Shown here: piece by piece, positions 7,466-14,526 of the stretch | How positions within the stretch are numbered: the stretch's first letter is position 1 | Layout of the letters: each line of letters starts with the position of its first letter | Assembly: GCA_023409955.1 (NCBI GenBank) | Contig: JAEYQQ010000111.1 | Span: forward strand, 1 to 25,891 | Length of the DNA stretch: 25,891 nucleotides | Direction: 5' to 3' | DNA from: Bacillota bacterium | GTDB lineage: Bacteria > Bacillota > Clostridia > Christensenellales > Aristaeellaceae | Made by a program: the position numbers and the translations under genes | The notes under the pieces: model-generated | Database searches by the model: none | The model's input: the letters and a program-made list of their open reading frames with translations, nothing else | What the model was told of the DNA's origin: nothing

Positions 7466-8011
7466 TTACTCGGCTGGAAAGTTAATAAGTCGTTTTGCCA
7501 TGTATATATCAGGTTTTCCAAGACCATTGACATCAGGCAGCACGCCAACGATACTATATCCCATCTTTTGATAAAACTGGTATGGATGGTTGTCAAGATT
7601 TCGTATATGTGCGATTCTCTCCCACAACCCATCATATAAATCCTGCTCGGCAAGTGATGTCCGGCCAAACTCATCATCCGTACCCAAATATAATGTAATG
7701 CCACCCCTTGACTGGACTTCCTTCTCCAGTGCCTCAGTGAGGGCCTTTCCAACACCTTGACGTTGACACTCAGGAAACACAGCCAGAGGATGAAGCTCCC
7801 AGCCAGTTTCTCCGTATTGGGGAATTGCACCAATAAAACCCGCAAGATGACCATCTGTTATTGCAGCCAAGGCAACACGGTCGGCACTAAGGCACTTTTC
7901 GACTTCTTCTTGAGGACAATCCAGATAGGCATCTGGAAAGGATACAGCAAGAAGCTGCGCAAATTCTTCGCGCAGTGCTGTATTTCTCTTGTCAAAAGCC
8001 ATGATCTGCAC
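7466..8011 (-). CDS. GNAT acetyltransferase related to aminoglycoside 6'-N-acetyltransferases
   Basis: About 181 residues. The acetyl-CoA loop is QRQGVGKA (~83-90), preceded by WELHPL (71-76). YLGTDDE (108-114), FYQKMGY (146-152) and KPDIYMAK (166-173) recall the AAC(6')-I group, whose members have WELHPL-like and KPDI-like signatures. Drug resistance cannot be claimed: many chromosomal relatives have other natural substrates. The ORF opens at a TTG (8017) only 2 bases after AGGAGG; the GTG at 8011 has 8-base spacing and is the likely start, and the ATG at 8002 is a weaker choice. It begins 20 bases after the M55 gene, so it is the last gene of that operon. Confidence 0.78.
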   Translation of the reverse strand: MQIMAFDKRNTALREEFAQLLAVSFPDAYLDCPQEEVEKCLSADRVALAAITDGHLAGFIGAIPQYGETGWELHPLAVFPECQRQGVGKALTEALEKEVQSRGGITLYLGTDDEFGRTSLAEQDLYDGLWERIAHIRNLDNHPYQFYQKMGYSIVGVLPDVNGLGKPDIYMAKRLINFPAE

Positions 8012-8031
8012 GATCAATTCCTCCTATTCAT

Positions 8032-8832
8032 TTAAAGGCAGAAATGGAAGAAACGCAATACTTCAAGGTATTTTGAATGCTCAAAACGAACTGTGCGCTC
8101 ATCCAACTGTACGCACCCCGGATACAGGCCATTGCTGAGTGCCGCTGCATGATCCCTATAACAAATATCCACGACAAAGCGGTCAGGCATAGGAAACAGG
8201 CAGTTCTTACCATCTGACGCCATTGCCATTTGTGCCGTCTTGCATATTCTTTCCACCGCCAAATTTGGATGGATGGATATCGCAGCCCGCCCAATCCCTT
8301 CATTAACTGGAACGGTCAAGATGTTGGGGTTTATGGATGCTATCCACTCACATAATGCTTTGTCGCCTGTTACCATCAAAATTGGAACATTCATCATAGC
8401 CGCAGTCAAGCAATTGATATGAAGTTCAGAGGCCAGATCTCCATTTATTTTCACATAATGGTTTTTTGTGTTCATGGTATGGGATAATGGATTGCCACTT
8501 ATACCAGCGGCGGAATGATAACCAGTAAACATCACCCCGTCAAAATCCTTTGTAAGGCCCGCCATCATGCTGTATAGATTTTGGGCCCATCCACGCAGAA
8601 CACTGGCCTGCCGGGGCAATGCTTCAGGGTGTATATTCCTGGCGGAGTCGTGGGCATCTTTCACCAATACTTCCTCTGCGCCGCCAGCTATAGCGCCTTC
8701 ACAAGCGGCTGCCACTTCCATGGTCATCTGCCGGGCAAAAGGAGCATAGTCAGCCTTGCTTTTTTCCGTCTCATCCCAGTGGACGATACCGCATGTGCCT
8801 TCCATATCAGCCGAAATAAAAATTCTTTTCAT
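8032..8832 (-). CDS. M55 family D-aminopeptidase (DppA-like)
   Basis: About 266 residues. The family cuts N-terminal D-amino acids such as D-Ala from short peptides using a zinc site. Counted from the chosen start, D9 and E11 (SADMEG), H61 (KDAHD), H106 (GYH), H118 (PLSHTM) and E136 (ASELHIN) fit the known DppA residues D8, E10, H60, H104, H115 and E133 with small offsets, so the site appears complete. The frame also has a GTG at 8841 directly after the upstream stop, but the ATG at 8832 gives the usual MKRIFISADMEG start. It follows the M20 gene with almost no gap. No dpp-type peptide transporter is adjacent. Confidence 0.88.
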   Translation of the reverse strand: MKRIFISADMEGTCGIVHWDETEKSKADYAPFARQMTMEVAAACEGAIAGGAEEVLVKDAHDSARNIHPEALPRQASVLRGWAQNLYSMMAGLTKDFDGVMFTGYHSAAGISGNPLSHTMNTKNHYVKINGDLASELHINCLTAAMMNVPILMVTGDKALCEWIASINPNILTVPVNEGIGRAAISIHPNLAVERICKTAQMAMASDGKNCLFPMPDRFVVDICYRDHAAALSNGLYPGCVQLDERTVRFEHSKYLEVLRFFHFCL

Positions 8833-8841
8833 GCACTTCAC

Positions 8842-10011
8842 TTATCCTTTCAGCATTTCCATTGCCAGTGCCGTCTGTAAAGCAACGCCTACGGGCAAGC
8901 AGCTTTCATCCACAGTGAAATCGCACATGTGCAGCGCAGGCCCAACACCGCTTCCAAGATCATAGTATACACCTGGTGTGCTGGCTATAAAGTAACTGAA
9001 GCTTTCTACGCCCATACTCGGATTCACCCGCTGCACAATGTTCTTTTCCCCCACCATGCACTTAGCCAGCGATAGAAATATATCATGGAGTTCTTCATCA
9101 TTATAAACAGCAGGATAGCCTTCCTGCACCTCCACCTGAGCACTGCCACCCATAGCTTCAGCGATGGCTTTGGGCATGGTCATCAGTCTTTGCTTCATCA
9201 TTTCCCTGGTCTTTGGTTTTAGTGTTCGCAAAGTGCCCTCGATGCGCACCTGGTCGCAGATCACATTTCTAGCTGTACCACCAGAAATTTTTCCAAGGGT
9301 GACAACAGCGCTGTCTAAGGGAGATACGTTCCGGCTGACCAGTGTTTGAAGCGCAGCTATTATCTGTGCGGATATGGCTAGAGCATCCACACCACGCTCG
9401 GGATATGCGCCATGGCAGCCTTTGCCATTTACCGTAATATTGATGGCGTTACTGGATCCGCTGACGCTGCCGGGCTTGGTAAACACCACACCTGCTGGTT
9501 GGTCCGGCAGCATGTGCAGGCCAAACACAGCGTCTACGTGTGGGTTTTCCATGCATCCGGCTGCCACCATCTCCTGTGCACCGCCACTGGTTTCCTCTGC
9601 AGGCTCAAAGAGCAGCTTGACATTACCGTGCAAATGATGCCGATTTTCCATCAGCAGCCTGGCAGTGCCCAACGCAATGGCCATGTGTGCGTCATGGCCG
9701 CAGGCATGCATATGACCTGGTATTTTAGAAGCGAAAGGAAGATCTGTGGTTTCTTGTACCGGAAGCCCATCCATGTCTGCACGTAGGGCAATTGTTTTCC
9801 CGGGAAAAGCCCCCCGGATGAGCCCAACAATTGCATATTGGCCCGGATAAGTAATGGTTTCAATCCCCATATCGGTTAATTGCTGTAACAAAAACCGCTG
9901 GGTCTCTTTCTCCTCGCCCCCCAGTTCAGGATACATATGCAGCTCTCTACGAATCGCAACGACCCATTCTGCTATACTCTGCACTTGCTTGCGCACATTC
10001 TCAATGCTCAT
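8842..10011 (-). CDS. M20D-type amidohydrolase / peptidase
   Basis: A 389-residue zinc hydrolase of the hippurate hydrolase and N-acyl-amino-acid deacylase group. Key parts: RRELHMYPELGGEE (21-34), LRADMDGLPVQE (76-87), the metal site HACGHDAH (C104, H106), FEPAEET with the catalytic glutamate (~139), GLHMLP (H166) and a C-terminal ALHMCDF histidine. A lid domain lies between. Substrates in this family are N-acyl or dipeptide amides. Here the neighbours suggest acylated or cell-wall-derived amino acids, but the substrate is unproven. The start overlaps the end of alr by 11 bases with GGAGAAGGGG just upstream. Confidence 0.9.
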   Translation of the reverse strand: MSIENVRKQVQSIAEWVVAIRRELHMYPELGGEEKETQRFLLQQLTDMGIETITYPGQYAIVGLIRGAFPGKTIALRADMDGLPVQETTDLPFASKIPGHMHACGHDAHMAIALGTARLLMENRHHLHGNVKLLFEPAEETSGGAQEMVAAGCMENPHVDAVFGLHMLPDQPAGVVFTKPGSVSGSSNAINITVNGKGCHGAYPERGVDALAISAQIIAALQTLVSRNVSPLDSAVVTLGKISGGTARNVICDQVRIEGTLRTLKPKTREMMKQRLMTMPKAIAEAMGGSAQVEVQEGYPAVYNDEELHDIFLSLAKCMVGEKNIVQRVNPSMGVESFSYFIASTPGVYYDLGSGVGPALHMCDFTVDESCLPVGVALQTALAMEMLKG

Positions 10012-11176
10012 CCCCTTCTCCTCCTTCGCCTAGCAGATAATCAAGCACCTTTACAACATTACCTTCTTTCAAAAAGACCCTTTGGGGACGGCGGCTTAAA
10101 ATGGTGATTGCTTCGTTGCGGTTGGTGTTAGCCCATGTGGCATACTGCAAATAACTGATACCACCGCCCAGAAGTGTTGCAACATCCCCCTGCGCCACAT
10201 CAGGTATATCAGTTACATCCACCATCATCTGATCCATGCACACAAGCCCTAGCACAGGTGCTAGCTTACCGCAGATTAATACACTGGCAACACGTGACAT
10301 GCACCTTGGATACCCATCACCATACCCTGCACACAGCGTTGCAACAAGGCTATCCCGTATGAGCGGCGCTTGATCGTCGTAGCCTACAGTCTCTCCGGCT
10401 TTTGCACGCAACACCTGGGCTACTTTGGTCTTCAGGCTCAATGCCTCAAGGCAAGTATACTCCATATTCTGGATGCCAAATGGCTTTACACCAAATAGCA
10501 TAGCGCCTACCCGCACCCTTTGATATCGCCAATCAGGGTATCTGACCAAGCCGATGGAATCGCACAGGTGTATTTCGGGTATGTGCATCCCTTGCGTTTG
10601 AAGGGCATCATACATTCCCTTAAGCAGGTCATGTTGTATCTGGTCCCTTTCCTGATTGATCAGCGCAAGATGTGTATACAGACCCTGCACACGAATGTTA
10701 AGCAGGTTGCCTATGTCCAGGATATCTTTTATCGACTGCTCGCTTGGCATAAATCCCAACCTATGCATGCCGGTATCCACTTTGACATGAACATATGCCA
10801 GCTTGCCTGCCGCTTTTGCAGCATCATTAACCAAAAGTGCCTGTGATAGGGAAGCTACCGTCAACTGAATATCCAACTTCACAGCCTTTAATAAGGCTTC
10901 TTCTTCGGCAACCGTCATAACAAGTATTTCGTCTTGAATACCTGCATTGCGTAACTCAAAGGCCTCACGAACGCAGCTGACTGCAAAGCTTACTGCCCCT
11001 GCGGCCAAAAGAGCCTTTGCCACCGGAACAGCTCCATGACCGTACGCATTGGATTTCAAAACACAGGTTAGCTTTGCATTCGGCCCACATAACCTGTATG
11101 CTTCCTTATAATTATTCACAATGGTATCCAGGTCAATTTCTACCCAGGTTCTTTTCAGGAAAGAGGTATGCATCAT
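10001..11176 (-). CDS. alr: Alanine racemase
   Basis: A 391-residue PLP enzyme of the bacterial fold-III racemase family, converting L- and D-alanine. The PLP lysine is K41 in VLKSNAYGHG; the conserved C-terminal pieces are ETVGYDDQA (position of the second catalytic base, a tyrosine) and AGYGDGYPR, followed by CMDQMMVDV. All catalytic residues look present. GGAAGGA lies before two successive ATGs (11176 and 11173); the second has the better spacing. It overlaps the M20 amidohydrolase gene and is followed by a D-aminopeptidase gene, so a catabolic or recycling racemase is as likely as the housekeeping one. Exact substrate inferred. Confidence 0.93.
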   Translation of the reverse strand: MMHTSFLKRTWVEIDLDTIVNNYKEAYRLCGPNAKLTCVLKSNAYGHGAVPVAKALLAAGAVSFAVSCVREAFELRNAGIQDEILVMTVAEEEALLKAVKLDIQLTVASLSQALLVNDAAKAAGKLAYVHVKVDTGMHRLGFMPSEQSIKDILDIGNLLNIRVQGLYTHLALINQERDQIQHDLLKGMYDALQTQGMHIPEIHLCDSIGLVRYPDWRYQRVRVGAMLFGVKPFGIQNMEYTCLEALSLKTKVAQVLRAKAGETVGYDDQAPLIRDSLVATLCAGYGDGYPRCMSRVASVLICGKLAPVLGLVCMDQMMVDVTDIPDVAQGDVATLLGGGISYLQYATWANTNRNEAITILSRRPQRVFLKEGNVVKVLDYLLGEGGEGDEH

Positions 11177-11233
11177 TGATTCCTTCCATCCTTCATCCTT
11201 GGGAAATGCTTCGGGAAACTCCTTCTTTATGTA

Positions 11234-11266
11234 TGAAAAAATAGATGGGCCTATCCCCTTTTTTCA
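11234..11266 (-). terminator. Weak hairpin between the thioesterase gene and alr
   Basis: TGAAAAAA pairs with TTTTTTCA around a smaller ATAG/CTAT hairpin; the stop of the thioesterase gene is inside it. The stem is mostly A-T, so it may be a partial terminator that lets some transcripts run into alr. I find no good promoter of alr's own in the remaining 60 bases. Confidence 0.45.
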
Positions 11267-11622
11267 TTTACTTTCTCCATAAACCGTCCTGCATTAACTG
11301 CTGTGCGCTGATGAAACGCTTTCCCGATCAAACCACATTCATCATAGGCTGTGATTTCGAACTCATAGCTTCGGCCTTCCTGATTCACCAATTTCGCTTC
11401 AGCCCATACCCGCATGCCCAGGGGAGTTGCCGCTTCGTGGCTCACTTCAATCCGTGTTCCTACCGTCGTGACCCCTTCATTCAAGCTGCCTTCCAAAGCA
11501 ATGCAAGCTGCTTTTTCCATCAGGGCTACCAAAGCAGGTGTAGCAAATACCGGAATACTACCACTGCCCATGTACTCAGCTGTCAGCTCACTGGTTACAA
11601 CAGTATCATACGTTCCCTTCAT
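11251..11622 (-). CDS. Hot-dog thioesterase, FlK-like family
   Basis: About 123 residues. It resembles fluoroacetyl-CoA thioesterase FlK: PVFATPALVALMEKAAC, then TTVGTRIEVSHEAATP. T28, E36 and H62 keep exactly the spacing of the FlK catalytic residues T42, E50 and H76 (offset 14 for all three). The residue matching the FlK lid phenylalanine F36 is a serine, so fluoroacetyl-CoA is probably not the substrate; a general short acyl-CoA thioesterase is more likely. The frame opens at 11643, but the ATG at 11622 has AGGAGG about 10 bases upstream and forms an ATGA overlap with the preceding gene. Confidence 0.85.
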   Translation of the reverse strand: MKGTYDTVVTSELTAEYMGSGSIPVFATPALVALMEKAACIALEGSLNEGVTTVGTRIEVSHEAATPLGMRVWAEAKLVNQEGRSYEFEITAYDECGLIGKAFHQRTAVNAGRFMEKVNEKRG

Positions 11623-12110
11623 TCTGCTTCTTCCTCCTGCCATCCCTTACAAACATTCACCCACCCCGTGCTTTGGCTTGTCATCTCCAATTCTTCAAGG
11701 TTCATTTCCACTGCACTGTTGCTGGAGCCGCAGGCCGGATACACGGTCACAAACCGTTTGAGAGATTCATCCAGATACACTTTTACCATCGGGTTTTCAA
11801 TGGCAAACGGGCATACTCCACCAATCGCATGCCCGATGTTTTCCAGCACCTCTTCAGGTGCCAGCATACGAGCCTTCAAGCCAAAGCATGCTTTATACTT
11901 TGCGTTGTCAATTCGCGCATCACCAGCTGCTACAACCAAAATAATGCCTTCCAGGCCTTGAAAGGATAAGGTTTTGGCAATGCGTGCTGCCTGGGTACCA
12001 AGAGCTTGGGCGGCCAATTCCACCGTCGCGCTGGATAAAGCCAGCTCCATGACCCTTCCGCCCATGCCATAACGATCCAAGTAAGCTTTAACACGTGTTA
12101 CAGACATCAT
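11619..12110 (-). CDS. YbaK/EbsC-family aminoacyl-tRNA deacylase
   Basis: A 163-residue protein of the YbaK/ProX superfamily, which removes wrongly attached amino acids from tRNA (for YbaK, Cys from tRNA-Pro). The conserved lysine is K46 in RIAKTL, followed by AGDARIDNAKYK, then GGVCPFAI and ACGSSNSAVEM near the C-terminus, all typical of the family. The exact tRNA or amino acid cannot be told from sequence. First gene of the leftward set; AAAGG precedes the ATG, and the stop overlaps the thioesterase start (ATGA). Confidence 0.88.
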   Translation of the reverse strand: MMSVTRVKAYLDRYGMGGRVMELALSSATVELAAQALGTQAARIAKTLSFQGLEGIILVVAAGDARIDNAKYKACFGLKARMLAPEEVLENIGHAIGGVCPFAIENPMVKVYLDESLKRFVTVYPACGSSNSAVEMNLEELEMTSQSTGWVNVCKGWQEEEAE

Positions 12111-12117
12111 ATCACAC

Positions 12118-12131
12118 CTTTGTATACAAAG
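12118..12131. promoter_or_regulatory. Palindrome in the leader of the ybaK-like gene
   Basis: CTTTGTATACAAAG is a perfect 14-base palindrome between the promoter and the ribosome site of the leftward gene set. Candidate operator; the regulator is unknown. Its right edge lies near the likely transcription start. Confidence 0.45.
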
Positions 12132-12145
12132 TTATAAACGAAATT

Positions 12146-12174
12146 ATGATATGCCATCAGGAAATGCCTGTCAA
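12146..12174 (-). promoter_or_regulatory. Sigma-A promoter of the ybaK-like gene set
   Basis: On the minus strand TTGACA, 17-base spacer, TATCAT. With the weak hairpin at 11234 it may serve only two genes or, by read-through, all six down to the GNAT gene. Confidence 0.7.
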
Positions 12175-12221
12175 GGAAAAAGGCCAGAAAGGCGCAAATT
12201 TCCTTACGTTCCTTGAGAATG

Positions 12222-12250
12222 TTGACAAAAGCCCGCGTGGGTGATAGCAT
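12222..12250 (+). promoter_or_regulatory. Promoter of the Rrf2 regulator / MetNI-like operon
   Basis: TTGACA, 17-base spacer, TAGCAT. The -35 lies about 48 bases from that of the divergent ybaK-like promoter, so the two transcription units start back to back. Confidence 0.65.
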
Positions 12251-12261
12251 GTTTTCATGGT

Positions 12262-12280
12262 ATTTCAATAGGAATATTTA
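12262..12280 (+). promoter_or_regulatory. Candidate autoregulatory box of the Rrf2 gene
   Basis: TTTCAATAGGAATATTTA, about 15 bases after the -10. The core CAATAGGAAT differs by one base from CACTAGGAAT at the cysK start site, in the same orientation and almost the same distance from the -10. Suggests that the Rrf2 protein represses both its own operon and cysK; inferred. Confidence 0.45.
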
Positions 12281-12306
12281 CGTTGGTAAATGGGAGGCAC
12301 CCATAC

Positions 12307-12744
12307 ATGAAAATATCCACCAAAGGCAGATATGGCATGCGCCTGATGCTTGATCTTGCCTTGCACCACAATGGCGCCTATATTCCCTTAAAGGAAGTCG
12401 CCAGCCGTCAGGAATTGCCTGAAAAGTATATGGAGCAAATCATCACACCGCTAAGCCGCGCCGGATATTTGCGCGGCGTACGTGGGGCGCAAGGTGGTTA
12501 TCAGCTGACCCGCAATGCCAGCGATTATACTGTAGGCATGATTCTTCGTACCATGGAGGGTGATCTTTCTGTTGTCAGCCAGGTGGAAGGACAGCAAGAA
12601 TCCGGTGACATTGCCGCACATTTGGTTGTCAATGATGTGTGGTCCCGTATCAACGCTGCAATAGAACAAGTTGTTGATAATATCACACTGGCTGAGCTTG
12701 TTGAAGCCTACAACCGGCATGCTGCCGATAACTATGTGATTTAG
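12307..12744 (+). CDS. Rrf2-family transcription regulator, CymR-like (no Fe-S cysteines)
   Basis: A 145-residue winged-helix regulator. It begins MKISTKGRYGMRLMLDLA, as CymR and IscR do, and has the recognition region PEKYMEQIITPLSRAGYLRGVRGAQGGYQL. It contains no cysteine at all, so it cannot bind an iron-sulfur cluster as IscR does. In this it is like CymR, the cysteine-metabolism repressor that works with CysK. The longer frame to 12241 overlaps the promoter; the ATG at 12307 has GGGAGG at 9-base spacing. It leads an operon with a methionine-importer-like pair, which fits a sulfur amino acid regulator. The link to CymR is by similarity, not shown. Confidence 0.88.
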   Translation: MKISTKGRYGMRLMLDLALHHNGAYIPLKEVASRQELPEKYMEQIITPLSRAGYLRGVRGAQGGYQLTRNASDYTVGMILRTMEGDLSVVSQVEGQQESGDIAAHLVVNDVWSRINAAIEQVVDNITLAELVEAYNRHAADNYVI

Positions 12745-12777
12745 TTCAGACTGGTCAAACGGGAGGAAGGTCTTTCC

Positions 12778-13788
12778 ATGATTGCTTTTCAACATGTATC
12801 CGTAAAGCAAACCAAACCAAATGGCAGGCCGTTTTTGATTGAAGATGCAAATTTCACCATAGAAGCTGGTGAACTTTTTGGAGTTACCGGATATGAGGGC
12901 GCAGGCAAATCCACCCTGATGCGTACAATCAACGGCTTAATTAAGCCCTCCCGCGGTGAAGTATTGGTTGACAGTCAGACGATTGCTTCTATGAATCAAC
13001 GCGAATTATCTGTTCTTCGCCGGAAAATTGGTATGGTATTACCTTCGCCCGCCATGATGGTAAATATGCCCATTAAGGATAATATTTCTTTGCCCCTGGT
13101 TGCTGCCGGTATAAAAGATAATGAGATCAATAGCCGGATTCAGGAACTGTTGGCGTTAACCGGCATCGAAGGTTTGGGAAACGCATATCCTGATGCGCTG
13201 ACACTGGAACAGCAAAAGCGGGCTGCCATCGCCCGGGCTCTTGCGACCTGCCCTAAAATACTGCTTTGTATGGAACCAGCCAGTGGTCTTACGGCATCAG
13301 CAAGCGAGCATATACTTGATCTGCTTGACCGTCTTCATAAAGAGCTAAATCTCACAATGGTCATCTCTACATCTGATCTTCATGCAATACAGCGGCTATG
13401 CAGCCGTGCCGCTGTACTCCAAGATGGAAAAGTAATCGAAATCAAAGACACATATGTTTTACTTTCCACGCCTGAACATTCCTTTACGAAAACATATCTT
13501 GCCCAACAACTCTCCTTTGAGCTTCCTCCGGATGTACGTGAGCATGCCGTTGGTACCATCGTTTCCATAGAGTATATGGGAGATCCGGCAAATGAACCTG
13601 TTCTTTATGAAACCGCTCAACGGTTTGGTGTAGAATTTAATATTCTCCAGGGGCGTATTGAGTACATCGGAGGTAAGCCGCTTGGGAAAATGTATGTTTC
13701 CTTTAATGCGGAGCCTGCATTGATGGTTTCAGTGCTTGGTTATTTAAAAGCGCATACCTATCGTGCGGAGGTGATTCAGGATGTATAA
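12778..13788 (+). CDS. MetN-like ABC ATPase with degenerate motifs and a C-terminal NIL domain
   Basis: A 336-residue protein. The N-terminal ABC domain keeps Walker A (GYEGAGKST, 38-46) and the catalytic-position glutamate (E166). Other core motifs are altered: the Q-loop glutamine position reads P89 (GMVLPSP), the signature is LTLEQ (141-145) instead of LSGGQ, the Walker B aspartate is M165, the D-loop aspartate is T172, and the switch histidine is S199 (VISTSDL where MetN has ITHEM). By contrast residues ~258-335 form a clear NIL domain (NILQGRIEYIGGKPLGKMYV), which binds methionine in MetN. So it may bind ATP and methionine but hydrolyse slowly or not at all. The frame is intact and coupled to the permease gene by an 8-base overlap, so it is not a decaying pseudogene. 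GGAGGAAGG precedes the ATG. Confidence 0.88.
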   Translation: MIAFQHVSVKQTKPNGRPFLIEDANFTIEAGELFGVTGYEGAGKSTLMRTINGLIKPSRGEVLVDSQTIASMNQRELSVLRRKIGMVLPSPAMMVNMPIKDNISLPLVAAGIKDNEINSRIQELLALTGIEGLGNAYPDALTLEQQKRAAIARALATCPKILLCMEPASGLTASASEHILDLLDRLHKELNLTMVISTSDLHAIQRLCSRAAVLQDGKVIEIKDTYVLLSTPEHSFTKTYLAQQLSFELPPDVREHAVGTIVSIEYMGDPANEPVLYETAQRFGVEFNILQGRIEYIGGKPLGKMYVSFNAEPALMVSVLGYLKAHTYRAEVIQDV

Positions 13789-14425
13789 TAGTTCCTTCAC
13801 AAATGCATCTCCACTTGTAAATGCGCTGGCGCAGACAGCGCTATTGCTATTGATACCTCTTGTCATTTCAATCGTTTTGGGCGGCATAGCAGGTATGCAG
13901 CTTTATTTTAATCGTCATCCGCTTCTCTCTCGTGGAACAAAGCAACTTCCATTTGCCAAAATGCCTCATTGTAACCTTTATTCTTATGTCTATATCGGCT
14001 TTTTACCATTGCTCCTATTGGTACTCAATCAGCTGCTTCGGTTTAATATGTTTTCTATGTCAATCATTTTCATTACCGTTGGATCTTGTCTGCACCTGAT
14101 TTATAGAGTGGTTTATGACCTGAATCAACTGGACGCTTCTGTACTGGAAACAGCTCTTTCCTGTGGGCTAAGCACAAAAGACATTATTTTTCGGGTGCTT
14201 TTACCTCAAGGTAAACAAAGGCTCTTATACGCAATCACCGAAACAGCACTTTTTACCCTGGTATTGGTTAGCGTTACTGGCTCTGTTTGCGGGTTCGGCT
14301 TGTCCAGTTTGGTCATTGGTGGCATCGACTCCAAGGACAGTGTATGGAGCCTGATGATATTGGCGGTTTTGTTTATTGGATTCTTAGCCTTGACATCACG
14401 CTTTGCAAAGTCAAGATTTCACTAA
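13781..14425 (+). CDS. MetI-like ABC transporter permease
   Basis: A 214-residue membrane protein with about five hydrophobic helices, the size of MetI (217 in E. coli). The coupling (EAA) loop is LETALSCGLSTKDIIFRVLLPQ-like at ~123-144 and keeps the glycine and the IIxxVLLP pattern of MetI; ahead of it FITVGSCLHLIYRV matches the MetI segment before the loop. No methionine-binding lipoprotein gene (metQ) follows; a hairpin comes directly after the stop. Starts inside the end of the ATPase gene. Substrate inferred to be methionine or a related sulfur compound, or the pair may have a sensing role. Confidence 0.8.
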   Translation: MYNSSFTNASPLVNALAQTALLLLIPLVISIVLGGIAGMQLYFNRHPLLSRGTKQLPFAKMPHCNLYSYVYIGFLPLLLLVLNQLLRFNMFSMSIIFITVGSCLHLIYRVVYDLNQLDASVLETALSCGLSTKDIIFRVLLPQGKQRLLYAITETALFTLVLVSVTGSVCGFGLSSLVIGGIDSKDSVWSLMILAVLFIGFLALTSRFAKSRFH

Positions 14426-14467
14426 CTAACAAATGCTCACATACCAAACCAAAACGTGTATCATAAT

Positions 14468-14495
14468 AAAACGCGCCGTCAGTGACAGCGCGTTT
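14468..14495 (+). terminator. Terminator after the MetI-like gene
   Basis: AAACGCGC pairs with GCGCGTTT, with an inner GTCA/TGAC pair and a short loop, then ATTA. Ends the Rrf2 operon about 45 bases after the permease stop. Confidence 0.75.
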
Positions 14496-14526
14496 ATTAC
14501 ATTTGCAATTTTTAGCATATCCCCGC

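Noticed and set aside
9412..9786. A 124-codon frame antisense to the M20 gene
   Set aside because: Lies entirely within the M20 gene with conserved catalytic motifs on the other strand; no ribosome site.
11245..11961. A long 238-codon open frame on plus across the thioesterase and ybaK-like genes
   Set aside because: It is antisense to two recognisable, coupled genes, has no ribosome site, and its translation is rich in His, Ser, Cys and Pro with no recognisable domain.
12778..13788. The degenerate MetN-like gene as a pseudogene
   Set aside because: The frame is intact, the NIL domain is conserved and the permease start is coupled to its end, so selection appears to maintain it.
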